64,000 nt of DNA, from contig CM047431.1 in NCBI GenBank assembly GCA_026168455.1, positions 61,772,910 through 61,836,909 of the forward strand. Reading direction: 5' to 3'. Both the position numbers and the translations under genes were made by a program. Below the pieces are notes generated by a model. That model worked only from the letters and a program-made list of their open reading frames with translations. It was not told where the DNA came from and searched no databases. This stretch comes from Theocolax elegans (lineage: Eukaryota; Arthropoda; Insecta; Hymenoptera; Cerocephalidae). Numbering within the stretch: position 1 is the first letter of the stretch; the number at the start of each line of letters is the position of its first letter. Shown here piece after piece: positions 1 through 9,906 of the stretch.

Positions 1-360
1 GAAACTTTAAACCTTCCCAAACCGTGGTTTCACAACACTTCTTACACCAGAAGACATATTACAACTATTATTAGATTACGTTCTAACCATTATTCTTTAG
101 CAGCAAGTCTGTATAGAAAAAATATGGCACAATCTCCTTCTTGTCCCTGTGGCCAAATCTTACAAGATATCAGCCATACCCTATGGTATTGTCCCATTTA
201 TGAGAACCTGAGACCTACACTAATCAAAAAACTTGAAAGATATTATAAAAAATCAAAACTTCCCTTTAACCTAAACATAGAAGCTATATTAAATCATCCA
301 AAAGAAACCCCTTGTAGATTCATTACTGAGTTTCTACAGAAATGCAATCTTTTTATCTAA
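1..360 (+). CDS. 3' end of a non-LTR retrotransposon ORF2 (partial)
   Basis: The frame is open from the first base of the window to a TAA at 358-360, so the 5' part lies outside. The visible 119 residues are the C-terminal tail found after RNase H in I-group/R1-like ORF2 proteins. It has an RLRSNHYSL-type stretch followed by a Cys/His motif (C-P-C-G, then H, then Y-C-P), which is probably a nucleic-acid-binding finger. No catalytic residues are in view. The same tail is seen on the other strand at 25510-25880, and the complete element at 2612-7943 stops just before it. Family assignment is by motif only. Probably one copy of a dispersed element. Confidence 0.8.
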   Translation, partial: ETLNLPKPWFHNTSYTRRHITTIIRLRSNHYSLAASLYRKNMAQSPSCPCGQILQDISHTLWYCPIYENLRPTLIKKLERYYKKSKLPFNLNIEAILNHPKETPCRFITEFLQKCNLFI

Positions 361-865
361 CTAAAAGAGAAAAACTTGAACAAAAACACTCTCATTCTAA
401 GTTTACAAATGAGGTTAACATGCATATTGACACAAGTCAAATAAAAATAAAAATAAAAATAATAAAAATACGAGAACTTTCAAAATTATTCCCTTTATTT
501 TATTCACTCATCCATATTACATCCTTCTTATTTGTATATATTTATATATGGCCATACTAAATGTCAAACTCTTATAACTAGTTCAAATCCACATCTTCGT
601 TTATTCACATAACAACTTGATTTGAGTTATATATATGAGTTCTCTTTCTTTTTTATACACTTTTTTTGTTCCGTTATTATGATCTGATCTGATACTCTTC
701 CACCAATTAATAATGTACAAAACGAATCATTTACTAACGAATCTGTATATTCTGCTCAACAAACTAAAGTTTAAACTCTCCACTTTACCAACATCCGAAC
801 AAGTTTTAATCTGGCATATCGGCGTCTCAGGTTGAGAACCACGGCCATAAAATAAAAAGAAAGAA
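361..865 (+). mobile_element. 3' untranslated region and A-rich tail of the retrotransposon
   Basis: This follows the ORF2 stop. An A-rich (AAATAA)n stretch lies at 437-470. A second candidate tail, rich in AAATAAA and GAAA, lies at 846-868 after GGTTGAGAACCACGGCCAT. Either could be the true end of the element; the second is more typical of an LTR-less 3' terminus. Confidence 0.45.
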
Positions 866-906
866 AGAAGACTCCCGTATCATTTTAATATAATTTATGA
901 TTATTA

Positions 907-1545
907 AATTTAATACATCAACCAATAAATTAATGATGTTACAATTAAGAACAAATAAAAAAGAATATTTAATATGCCTTTTAATTGTTAAACATCTGTT
1001 GTGCACGCCCCTTCCAACCTTTCCATCTGTAACCCGGTAATAATTTTTTTTTTCTCGAAATTTCAAATGGTACAATTAATGTTTCTGTAAAGTCTATTAA
1101 ATATAAATAAAAATACATCGTTGACTATTTTTTTCAGTGTCATTATACCAACTTTCACGTTTCTTTAAATTTTAAATCGCCCGCCTTCTCGTACGCCACA
1201 ACTGCGCATGCGTGATGCCCATGCTTGCATTCGCTGGTAATTATTTAATTATCTCTGCTCAAATTTAATGTGTAAACCAACAAACTAATGATGGTACAAT
1301 TAAAAACAAATGAAAAAGAATATTTAATACGTCTTTTAATTGTTAAACAGCTGTTGTGCACGCTGCTTTCAACGTTTCCATCTGTAACCTGATAATAACT
1401 TTTTTTTTCTCAAAATCTCAGGTGGTACAATTAAATTTTCTATAAAGTCTATGAAATATAAATGAAAATACATCGTTGACTATTTTTTATAACAACTTTC
1501 GTGCATTTGTTGAATTTTTCATGACTTTTAAATAACGCGCCATAA
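907..1545. repeat. Two diverged tandem copies of a ~280 bp repeat
   Basis: The segment at about 907-1183 recurs at about 1262-1542, offset about 355 bp. Shared blocks include TGTTGTGCACGC, TTCCATCTGTAACC and TACATCGTTGACTATTTTTT. The motif GTACAATTAA recurs in and after the pair, at about 938 (imperfect), 1070, 1292, 1430, 1683, 1810 and 1842. No long open frame is present. Confidence 0.6.
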
Positions 1546-1597
1546 GAAAGCTCCTACGCATGCGTTTTTCGTATTTCCGGTGATCACGCATGCGCAG
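1203..1597. promoter_or_regulatory. Cluster of NRF1-like palindromes
   Basis: TGCGCATGCG occurs at 1203-1212, ACGCATGCG at about 1556-1564 and ACGCATGCGCAG at about 1586-1597. These match the palindromic GCGCATGCGC-type site bound by NRF1 and the insect homologue Ewg. They lie upstream of a small plus-strand ORF at 1969. A promoter role is inference. Confidence 0.3.
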
Positions 1598-1968
1598 TGG
1601 CTGGAAATATAGTTGCATTATATCAGTATAATTTTTTAGAGTTTTTATTTATTTTATTAATTATTTCGTAAAAGTAATGGTGGTACAATTAAGTATAAAA
1701 AAGGTACAATTTTTCTGCACCTTTTCTTTAACGTTAAAGCCACTTTAAAAGGAGTTATTGGCGGATTAGTGTTCTGATACTTTAGGATTTTTTTTCTAAA
1801 AAACTACGGGGGTACAATTAAAATTTCTTTTTTATTTTAAAAGTACAATTAAAAATACGTTGATTAGCATTTTTTTTTATTATATTTCGAAGGGTCGTTG
1901 GGCTGGGGTAGGGTCGGTTAGAGAGCACTCACGTTCTATTTAGTGTAATGTGATATCTTTATTTAACA

Positions 1969-2335
1969 AAATGTCGATCAACGATTTTGTTATTCCTTTG
2001 GACAAGGATGAGCTTGTTCGCACTTATTTTATTGGTAATTACAGTCATCGCAATATCGTGCTTGTGCAGAACATCAACACAGAAATAAATCATAAAGGGT
2101 TGAGAGTTTGTTTTAACTATTTTTGTGTATCGATAGTGTGGTTGCAAGTTTGTCATTGCGTTTGATTGTTATAGGCATTAGCCAACAGCAAATATCCGAA
2201 AGAAATGCTGCTGATTTGATTGAAGAAAAGTTGGATTTGCTGTTTTCCGTGATTGTCCATGTGCAGAACATCAACAAAGAAATAAATGGTAAGGGTTGAG
2301 AGTTTGATTTAACTATTTTTGTGTATCGATGTAAA
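1969..2335 (+). other. Small ORF followed by a duplicated exon-like segment
   Basis: An ATG at 1969 opens 65 codons (MSINDFVIPL...) ending at 2165. About 80 bp at 2055-2133 is repeated at 2255-2333. Both copies encode VQNIN(T/K)EIN and run on into GGTTGAGAGTTTG...TGTGTATCGAT. The second copy follows a stretch reading GISQQQISERNAADLIEEK in one frame. I do not recognise the peptide. It may be a decayed transposon gene or two short exons of one. Confidence 0.3.
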
Positions 2336-2620
2336 AATAATGTAGTTAGTAAATGTAGCAAAAGAAATATAACCGTTCTCATTTTCGTCGAAAAATCTTT
2401 CCTTCAAAAGTGTACTTATTTGATTAAACATCTCGTGATCGTTAGGATATCTGTAATAAAATGACAAAATATTAAATATGTTGTATTTAATTGAATAGAA
2501 AAAAAAATTAAATTTTGTATTATTTACCTAATAGGAGATTTATCTACATCCTGAGAATCATCTTGTTTAATAGCTAAGCCAGCTCTACACGTGTCTCTAG
2601 CCAATAATAAATCACTTTGA
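2300..2620 (-). CDS. Two exon-like pieces of an unknown gene
   Basis: On the minus strand an open segment (about 2615-2528) reading DLLLARDTCRAGLAIKQDD ends at a good donor, GTAAAT, at 2527. An intron of 77 bp ends with TTTATTACAG, and the next segment begins at 2450 with YPNDHEMFNQISTLLKERFF. The phase agrees (AG|A). The second piece stays open to a stop near 2313, or splices earlier near GAGAACG|GTTATA. Upstream (higher coordinates) the reading runs straight into the 3' end of the retrotransposon ORF2, so the rest of the gene is missing or displaced. No family recognised. It could also be a fragment of another mobile element. Confidence 0.35.
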
Positions 2621-5600
2621 CTGGCTGTAATGATTGCATCGCATTCGAGAGATGGAAGTGATTTCCCGGCGTGATAATGTAGAGGAGCGAAACCAGGGTT
2701 TACTAGAGGGAGAGTAGCAGTGCGTAAAGTAAAAATTTCCCGTATGTGTACGATGCTTTAATAAGAATCGGTCGAAATCGGAGGAGATGATGGAATTGGA
2801 GAAGGCGAAGAGGTCAGAGCTCGGGAGAAAATGATCGAGGAGAATTCCTTGGGCCGAGGCTTGTTTTGCAAGCAGATCGACGTGATCATTGCCAGGGATA
2901 CCCTGGTGGCTCGGAATCCAAGCAAGCGAGACCTGGCAATTAGCGTACTGCAGGCGAAGATGGAGATTCTTGATTTTGAATAGGGAAGAGACATTGGAAG
3001 CGATGAAGTCGGAAGAGCAAGAGATGGCTTGGAGCACACTGAGTGAGTCAGTGAAAATGATAGAATGAGAAATCTTGAGGGAGAGAATATGCTCGAGGGC
3101 GATTTGTATGGCGAGGGCTTCGGCCGTAAAAATGGAGGCGAGGGAGGAGATGCGATATTTCAGGCTGAGTTTAAGGCGGGGACAGAGTACAGCAAGGCCA
3201 ACATAAAAGCCTGTTGTTGATTTTGAACCGTCAGTATAGAAGGAAATGAAGTTGTTAAATTCGTGGCTGAAAAGATTGCAAAAATGAAGTTTCGGACATG
3301 GGGATTGAGCAATTTCTCGGCCTTTATCAAGAATGACTTTGGGAACGAAGTCTTGCGATTCAAGGGAATATGTGTAGCAGTTTAGAGTAGGAGAGGAGAA
3401 AATGCGGTTTTTGTAACGAGAGAGGCGAGCGTAAGCTCTAAGGATAGGAAGGTTGAACAGGTTGAGTTTGTCTTTACCATTGAGAGATGTGAGGAGATCG
3501 TCGATAGTATAGAGAACGGGGTTTTCGGAGATTGAAAGGGCGTTGAGAATAAATTTAAAGGCAAGCTTTTTTTGTCTTAGAGGAAGAGTGAGCTCGCGTG
3601 ATTCCGCGTAAACAATTTTGTTGGGCGTGGATCTGCGGAGGCCTAAGGCTGCTCTAATGGCTTGACGTTGTAGGACAGCGAGGCGATGAAATTGGGGATT
3701 AGAGGATGACGGGATGCATATTGAGCCGTAGTCAAGAGAACCTAGGACGAAAGCCTTGTAGATGAGAAGGAGGGATTGCGGGTGGCCTCCCCACCAAGTG
3801 GTGGCAAGCGAACGAATTAAGTTGACGTGGGGTGTAATTTTACGGGTAATGGAATGGAAATGAGGTGACCAAGATAGTTTAGAATCAAGGTTGATACCCA
3901 GGAATTTGATAGAGGAAGATACCTTAATAGTGATGCCATTTAAAGAGATAGAAATGTTTGAAGGATCCAAGTGTTTTCTGGTGAAGATCGCAAGTTGGGT
4001 CTTTTCGGGGGCTACTGAGAGGCCTAGGGAAAGAAGGTAGCTTGAAAGATCATGAAGACTGGATTGGATGATGCTTAAGGAATCTTGAAGGTTGGAGGAG
4101 GAAATGTGAAGAGCAATGTCATCCGCGAAGCAGAGGTAATTGCAGTTGTTGTGAATGTGTTTGCTAATTAGCAATGTGTATAAAGTATAGAGGAGGGGGC
4201 TTAAAATGCTACCTTGAGGAAGGCCTAAAAAGTTGTGAAAAGGGCCCGAAATTTCGTTTGCAATTTTGAAGAAAACGGATCTATTGGCTGAAATATTATA
4301 AACGAATTTGCAAACATTCCAGGGAAGGCCTAAGTCACAAAGGATCTGGCAAAGAATGCCGGGGTTGACGTTGTCAAACGCGCCTTTGATGTCTAAGAAG
4401 AGAGCGATAGTGTAACTGTTGTTTATGAAGCTGGAGTAAATGGAGGATGTTAGGATTGATAGATTGTCAAGACAGGATTTTCGCTTTCTAAAGCCAAATT
4501 GGAAAGGAGGGAGAATTTGGAAACGCACGACCCACCATGTGAGACGACGAAGGAGCATTCTTTCGAAAAGTTTGAGCACTGATTGAGTAAGAGAAATAGG
4601 GCGAAATTTGCCGGATTTACCTTTGGGGATGAAGAAGATGAGGGAATCATTCCATGAGGTTGGGACGGTGCCTGAAAAGAATAGGTTATTAAAAATGGAG
4701 AGAAGTATATCGTGAATATTTTGGGGTAGATGTGAGAGTAGAAGGTTATCGATTTTGTCAGTACCTGGGGAAGAGTTAAGTTTTAAGAGGCTTTTTTTTA
4801 ATGAAAAGGCATATTCAGTAACGGAAAAGGGTTTTGAAAAAATTTCCTGAGTTACTGGGTCTGGGTTAAAGGAACTAGGGAAGTTAGGATGAAAGCATGA
4901 GGGTGGACAGATTGTGGGAACGAGGTTAGTGAGTTTAGAGATGGTTTTAAGGTTAGAAGGAGAATTACTAGGGTCTAAGTTTCTATGGCGAAAACGGGAG
5001 ATAGTATTCCAGAAGAGAGAGGGTTTGGTGAAAGGAGAAAGGGATTCGCAAAATTTTGTGAAAGAGTCGCGCTTGACACGATTGAATACTTCCTTGGCTT
5101 CGTGTTCAGCTGCGATTAAATCATCGTAAAGGTTGGGGTTGAGTCTGAAGTTACGGAGAGCAGATTTTCTTTTGTTTTCGGCCGCGGAACAATCTTCATT
5201 CCACCATGGGGGTTCAGAAGGTTTGCGGGCGCGGGGAGTAACCTGAGGCCTGGGGGGCCGTGAAGGAGAAAGATTGTCGATAGTGGCGAGAATTGAAGTT
5301 GTGAGAAAGTTATACTGATCGACAGGGGGAAGGGAAGAGTAGGAGGAGGGTCGAGATAAAGAGTCAAGCGAAGAGTAAAAGGAAGCCCATTGGTCTTGGG
5401 TTAATTTTTTATAGTTTGGTCGATGGGAGTTAAACGGAAGGGAGTGGCAGGGGATTCCGAGATTTAAGAGAATAGGAAAGTGATCAGATAGGTAATTATC
5501 GTCGCTAACTGACCAAGAACAGATCGGGAAGAGATGGGGAGAAGTGAAAGAGAGATCAATGGCGGAAGGATTGCTTGGATTGATAGAATTTATATGGGTG

Positions 5601-6238
5601 GGAGAGCCTGAGTTGATTAAGAGCAGATTGCTGTTGGCAAGAGAAGTGAGCAGAGAATCACCGAAGGGACAAGTAAAATTGCTACCCCAAGCAGAATTAT
5701 GACAGTTAAAGTCCCCAGTGAGGAGAATGGAATCGTAATTTGAAATGGAATGAATGAGCTTGTTAAGGTGGGGGAGCGAATTGGTAGCTGAGGGAGGACG
5801 ATAAACTGAAAGAAGGAGAATAGTCCCCTGTTTAGAGAAGACCGAAACCGCGACGCATTCAAGGTTATGTGGGGAGCTATAAACCTTGACCGGCGTGAAT
5901 TTATAAGAGTTGCGAAGGCAAATTGCAACCCCGCCACCTCTCTCTGTGTCAGGTCTGTCTTGGCGAAAAATATTAAAACCTTTAAGGGAGGCTGAATCTG
6001 ATGGCCTAAGCCAAGTCTCACTGAGTAGGATAACGTCGAAGTTACTAGAGAGAGTGTGGATAAAAGCTCTACGTTGATGGAAGGAGCGACAATTCCATTG
6101 AAGGATGCGAAGGCCTTTAATTGGTTTGGGTGAAAGCTCTATTATTACTGTAAGGAAGGGGGGAGGATAGGAGGGAAGAATAAATGTTAGAGGCTTCTGA
6201 CGCGAGTCCGTTGGAATGAAGGAGAGGGAGTAGAGCGT
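2612..6238 (-). CDS. Retrotransposon ORF2: AP endonuclease, reverse transcriptase, RNase H
   Basis: The frame is open for about 1,209 codons. Useful coding starts near 6130, just where ORF1 ends. The endonuclease comes first: QWNCRSF near 6100, SETWL near 6025, GDFNCHNSAWG near 5690 and SDHFPI near 5480, which are the metal- and phosphate-binding motifs of the APE fold. The reverse transcriptase follows, with FLDIKGAFDNV near 4380, LPQGSILSPLLY near 4220 and the catalytic FADD near 4130. RNase H has DGSK near 3230, a Glu in TAEALAIQ, a Asp in FTDSLS and WIPSHQGIPGNDHVD near 2910. No in-frame ATG, GTG or TTG occurs before a GTG at 4579, so translation must come from frameshifting or reinitiation at the ORF1 end. 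It stops after RMRCNHY and lacks the C-terminal Cys/His finger. Confidence 0.85.
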   Translation of the reverse strand, partial: TLYSLSFIPTDSRQKPLTFILPSYPPPFLTVIIELSPKPIKGLRILQWNCRSFHQRRAFIHTLSSNFDVILLSETWLRPSDSASLKGFNIFRQDRPDTERGGGVAICLRNSYKFTPVKVYSSPHNLECVAVSVFSKQGTILLLSVYRPPSATNSLPHLNKLIHSISNYDSILLTGDFNCHNSAWGSNFTCPFGDSLLTSLANSNLLLINSGSPTHINSINPSNPSAIDLSFTSPHLFPICSWSVSDDNYLSDHFPILLNLGIPCHSLPFNSHRPNYKKLTQDQWASFYSSLDSLSRPSSYSSLPPVDQYNFLTTSILATIDNLSPSRPPRPQVTPRARKPSEPPWWNEDCSAAENKRKSALRNFRLNPNLYDDLIAAEHEAKEVFNRVKRDSFTKFCESLSPFTKPSLFWNTISRFRHRNLDPSNSPSNLKTISKLTNLVPTICPPSCFHPNFPSSFNPDPVTQEIFSKPFSVTEYAFSLKKSLLKLNSSPGTDKIDNLLLSHLPQNIHDILLSIFNNLFFSGTVPTSWNDSLIFFIPKGKSGKFRPISLTQSVLKLFERMLLRRLTWWVVRFQILPPFQFGFRKRKSCLDNLSILTSSIYSSFINNSYTIALFLDIKGAFDNVNPGILCQILCDLGLPWNVCKFVYNISANRSVFFKIANEISGPFHNFLGLPQGSILSPLLYTLYTLLISKHIHNNCNYLCFADDIALHISSSNLQDSLSIIQSSLHDLSSYLLSLGLSVAPEKTQLAIFTRKHLDPSNISISLNGITIKVSSSIKFLGINLDSKLSWSPHFHSITRKITPHVNLIRSLATTWWGGHPQSLLLIYKAFVLGSLDYGSICIPSSSNPQFHRLAVLQRQAIRAALGLRRSTPNKIVYAESRELTLPLRQKKLAFKFILNALSISENPVLYTIDDLLTSLNGKDKLNLFNLPILRAYARLSRYKNRIFSSPTLNCYTYSLESQDFVPKVILDKGREIAQSPCPKLHFCNLFSHEFNNFISFYTDGSKSTTGFYVGLAVLCPRLKLSLKYRISSLASIFTAEALAIQIALEHILSLKISHSIIFTDSLSVLQAISCSSDFIASNVSSLFKIKNLHLRLQYANCQVSLAWIPSHQGIPGNDHVDLLAKQASAQGILLDHFLPSSDLFAFSNSIISSDFDRFLLKHRTHTGNFYFTHCYSPSSKPWFRSSTLSRREITSISRMRCNHYSQSK

Positions 6239-7868
6239 TTATGATAAGGTTCATGAGATGGTTTATGGTGGATATGAGAGCTGAAGGTGATTGTTTATTG
6301 AGAGAATCAAGTGTTGTGGATAACGAAACTTGGGAGAAATTGGGGGTGGGGGGAAGGGGGGTGAGGAGGAACCGGCTGGGCGGATAGGGGGGTGGGTGGG
6401 AGTCTGGGATGGGGGGAGGGGGAGTAGGAGAGACGGCAACTTTAGGGGAGTTGGATAAAAATGTAGAAGGGTAGACCAAAGGTGAAGGAGAAGCAGAAGA
6501 GTGTTTGCGAGAACTGTTGTTTTGGTATGAAGAAGAAGAGCTGGTAGTGCGGGTGGAAGAAGATGAAAAATAGGTGGAGCTGATAATGTGCCGAGCAGAG
6601 GGCGCCGAGCTTGGTATGTTGGATTTGGAGATCGAGGCGAAAGAAGGGGAGGGAGAGGGGGTCGGGGGAGAGGAATGAGGGGGGATAGAAAAAGATGGGG
6701 GATGGCGTTTTATAAAATTGGAGTAGGATCTAGAGTATTGTCGAGGAGGGTTGGAGCGAACAATGAGACTGAAGGCCTCATCTAAAGGTAAATTGTTGAG
6801 AGCTGCGTAGGTCCTAACCTCTTTTTGTAGGATCCATTCTGGGCAGGATTGATCTCTCGGCAGGTGATTCTGTTTGCAATTGACACAAACAGGTTGACAG
6901 GCAAAATTGGGACAAGATTCGAGGTCAAGATGAGCAAGGTTGCCGCATCTCTGGCAGAGCTGCTTGCTCTTACATTGGTCTTTAAGGTGACCAAATCTAA
7001 AACAATTAAAACAGATTTTAGTTTGAGGTATAAAGGGGGAGACTTCGTAGTGAACATAGAACAGGTTTATGGAAGCAGGCACGGTATGATTATCAAAAGT
7101 CAGCCGGATAGATTTAGATGGGATAAAAGAAGTTTTATTGTTGATAATGATTTTACGGTTGAGACGTTCAACTTTAGAAATGGGATAATGAGAGGATAAT
7201 TCATTAAGGATAATGTCAGGAGAGAGATCAAGAGGGACATCTTTAATTAATGCCTGACGGTTAAGCTTGTGAGATGGAATAGAGGCTTTGAGGTTATTAT
7301 CCTTAAGTATGGGCCAGACTAAAATGTTGTTGGCTGTATCCGTGTCATTTGTAGTTAGTGTGACTTTGAGGAGGCCGGAAGAGGAGATTGAGGTAATATT
7401 ACCTTTACAATGAGATGCGATGAGTCTGCCAACTGTTGTAGGATGCAGTTTACCTTTGACGGAGCTAGAGTCAAGTGGCTCGATGAAAAGAGCAAAAGGT
7501 CCTGAGTAAGTAGAAGAATATCGAGTTGGAAGTGGAGAGTGAGATAAAGTAGCCACTAGAGAAGGCGGAGAGCTATTTGCAGTATCTGAGTCCGAACCAA
7601 GTGTAGTCAGAAGAGGTGCAGCAGGAGGCGATGAATTTACAGCTTGATGAGTAGTCAAGGGAGATGGGCTGCTAGCAGGAATGACAAGAGCCTTTTTTTA
7701 TGTGTGTATTTTTACTTTTTCTTCGACTGGTGAGTGGTCTCTGACCCGCTTGGAAGACTCAGGGGCGAAATCCATATGATCTGGGGGAGGTAAAATATTA
7801 TTAGTAGAGCTCGATGGATACGAAGATGGGAAGGCTTCTTCGTAAAGGGAGTTAAGGGTATTATTCAT
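6117..7868 (-). CDS. Retrotransposon ORF1 (gag-like, three zinc knuckles), one in-frame stop
   Basis: An ATG at 7868 after CTTCCACC opens the frame. The same frame continues to TAA at 6119-6117 but is broken by a single TAA at 7700-7698, next to a run of seven A. Counting through that stop the protein would be 583 codons. The middle carries three knuckles: CFNCFRFGHLKDQC, CQRCGNLAHLDLESC and CVNCKQNHLPRDQSC (about 7040-6830), as in ORF1 proteins of Jockey/I-like elements, where they bind element RNA. The C-terminal third is Ser/Pro-rich and low in complexity. ORF2 lies in the +1 frame and overlaps the end. The stop suggests this copy is recently dead, or that translation starts downstream. 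Confidence 0.75.
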
Positions 7869-7943
7869 GGTGGAAGGGAGTTGAGGAGGGAATGCTCTAT
7901 ACCTGAATCGGAAGTCGAAAATGACAGTGGCGCCATCATTAAA

Positions 7944-8780
7944 AATTTTGTATCAAAATTTTGTACTGATAACAGCGCAGCCTACATGACTAAAATGGAA
8001 TTAAAAATAATCCTCTGCCATACCGACATTCAGGGCCGTAAATCAATTTATAGTTCAGTAAAATTATTTTTGAAATCAACTTTATTACAGAAATGTCTGC
8101 ATTTTTTATATTTGATAAATCGAAGTCATTAAAGACTATTCTGAAATTTAAAGCTTTTTAGGTGCAGAGGTTCTGAGAGAAATTAGCGTTTAAAATTTAT
8201 TTTAATTATTATTTAGGAAACGGCTAGGATTACGGCAAAATTATATACAGCAAAAAAAATTGCAAAACATCGCATGGGAAACGATCGTTAAATTTTGACG
8301 CAACATTTACTTTTTATGTAATTTTTACTTTGAAACATTAATTGTAATTACTTTATTTTTTTTCCAGCTTTTACCTCACAAAATGTTTAGTATTAATGCG
8401 CTTTTATTACTAATGTTATTAATTGAATAATTATTTTTTAAAATATTTTATAATCATAAATAAATATAATAAAGAATATATATTGCAATCAGATAAATGG
8501 CTTATTTACAAAATAAGGTTGCAAATGGCATTTTTTAAAATATCTTTTTAACTTCTCCAGTACTGAATTTTTGTTTCTAAAAAAGCAAAAAAGCAAACTT
8601 TTATAAAAACCCATGAAGTGCCATCTCTTTAATTCATATATAATCACCCGTATTCAAGTGCCCACCTACTGTACAAAGTAATATTGAAGTGGTTAAAAAG
8701 TAAAATCTTGGGTGGCTAGTTAGCTGTATATAATGGCTCTCCTGCCTATACTTGCGTCAGGGGCGCTATCGCGCCTTTTG
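7944..8780. other. AT-rich intergenic DNA, nothing recognised
   Basis: Plus-strand readings starting inside the element run a short way into this stretch but resemble no family. No splice-supported exon seen. Confidence 0.5.
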
Positions 8781-8799
8781 ATTATCTTCTTTCGCGCGC

Positions 8800-8807
8800 T
8801 ATATAAG
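8800..8807 (+). promoter_or_regulatory. TATA box
   Basis: TATATAAG sits in a locally GC-rich island (8745-8930), about 150 bp ahead of an ATG with a good exon. A start site near 8830 would fit. A short GGCGC/GCGCC hairpin lies upstream at about 8762-8775. Confidence 0.4.
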
Positions 8808-8957
8808 CCCTCCACTCGATTGGTCTACCCTAGTATTTGACTGCTGCGATTAGTTCACGAGAACCCGCGCGCCCCTCGACGGCGCTAGCTTTGACCCGCC
8901 TTATTTGTAAATCGTGTAGTAAATCGCGCGCACTTTATACTGCAATAGGCGTCTAGC

Positions 8958-9492
8958 ATGAGTGATAGTCAAATCCCGAATGCGCATAAACCTCGTAGAA
9001 GTCGAAGTGCTGTAAAAAACAAAATACTAAGGGCTGCAGCTTACGCTATCATGAGGATGGTTAATAATTCAGTAAGTTCACATATATTTTAAATTAATTG
9101 TTCCTTAAGAAAGCTCGACAGAGGCACATCAATCTGATGATGATTGTTTTCCTAAGGAGCCACCCCAGGAAACTGTCACATAGACATACCACCTCAGAAA
9201 AGCGTCGACGAAGAAAGTGAAATCCCAGAAAAGTGTCGAGACGCACAAAATCAAGCCATGAGCAAAACCCCAGGAAACCGACGACTAAAAAAAAACAAAA
9301 AATATAAAAGAAAAAGTTGTAAGTAGTACTACTGACGCCCAACAACCGTCTAAGAGAAATTTGTGGACAGGAAATCTTATAATGATAGACGGGGCATATA
9401 TAAAAAATGACGCAGAGGACGAGGACGACGAGGAGGACGAGAAGAAAACAATGGGGAAAATCCGAACAGGCGTGACGCCGCAGAACGCGTGA
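8958..9492 (+). pseudogene. Unknown gene or pseudogene: basic N-terminal exon then broken acidic/basic frames
   Basis: ATG at 8958 opens 38 codons (MSDSQIPNAHKPRRSRSAVK...) and ends at a textbook donor, GTAAGT, at 9072. Beyond it, at about 9108-9492, protein-like readings change frame several times: SSTEAHQSDDDCFPKEPP, then SVDEESEIPEKCRDAQNQ, then RNLWTGNLIMIDGAYIKN with an Asp/Glu-rich run ending TPQNA and a TGA at 9490-9492. The gap after the donor is too short (about 36 bp) for an ordinary intron. The Lys/Arg and Asp/Glu runs hint at a nuclear protein. I cannot name it. A decayed gene, or sequence errors in poly-A runs, would explain the frame changes. Confidence 0.35.
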
Positions 9493-9906
9493 TGTTTACA
9501 GTTCCTTGTACTGTAAATTTTGTGCACAATAATTAATTACCTAAACATAATATATAATATATTAATTATATTTAAAAAAGATTTTTTATTTCACCTCATT
9601 TCCTAGTAGAAATTCAACAGTTGAAGATTAAATGAAACTCTAATTTTGCTATTTATTGGGCATTTATTCGGTATTTTATGACACTTGGTCATTTTTTGGC
9701 TTAAAAAACGTTACATTTATGGTCAGATTTCTACTACGGTTGTATATTGAATCTATTGAATATTTATTGAAAATGTTTTTATCATCCTCTCATTCCTCAT
9801 ATTTGAACTTTTTTAATATTTGCAATTTATTATCAATAAAAATCACCCATTAATTGTCGGAGAGGTAAATTAAATAAATATTTCCGACATTTTACAGTAG
9901 ATTAAT
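9493..9906. other. AT-rich DNA, no gene seen
   Basis: Only a spurious plus-strand frame. Nothing with splice or motif support. Confidence 0.5.

Larger units (their letters stand above)
2612..7943 (-). mobile_element. Nearly full-length non-LTR retrotransposon, I-group type (APE endonuclease plus RNase H)
   Basis: Two overlapping reading frames run right to left. ORF1 (7868-6117) is a gag-like zinc-knuckle protein and ORF2 (open 6238-2612) holds endonuclease, reverse transcriptase and RNase H. The 5' end lies near 7943, where the pyrimidine-rich sense composition stops and AT-rich DNA begins. The 3' end is abnormal: the Cys/His tail seen in the copy at 1-360 is missing and no A-rich tail is visible; sequence passes directly into exon-like DNA at about 2615. 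The sense strand is strikingly C/T-rich, unlike flanking DNA. Confidence 0.85.

Noticed and set aside
5617..6021. 134-codon minus-strand frame
   Set aside because: It is a shadow of the ORF2 endonuclease region in another frame; the motif-bearing frame is the open one from 6238.
6588..7199. Plus-strand frames opposite ORF1
   Set aside because: They are Gly/Arg-rich antisense shadows of the Ser/Pro-rich ORF1.
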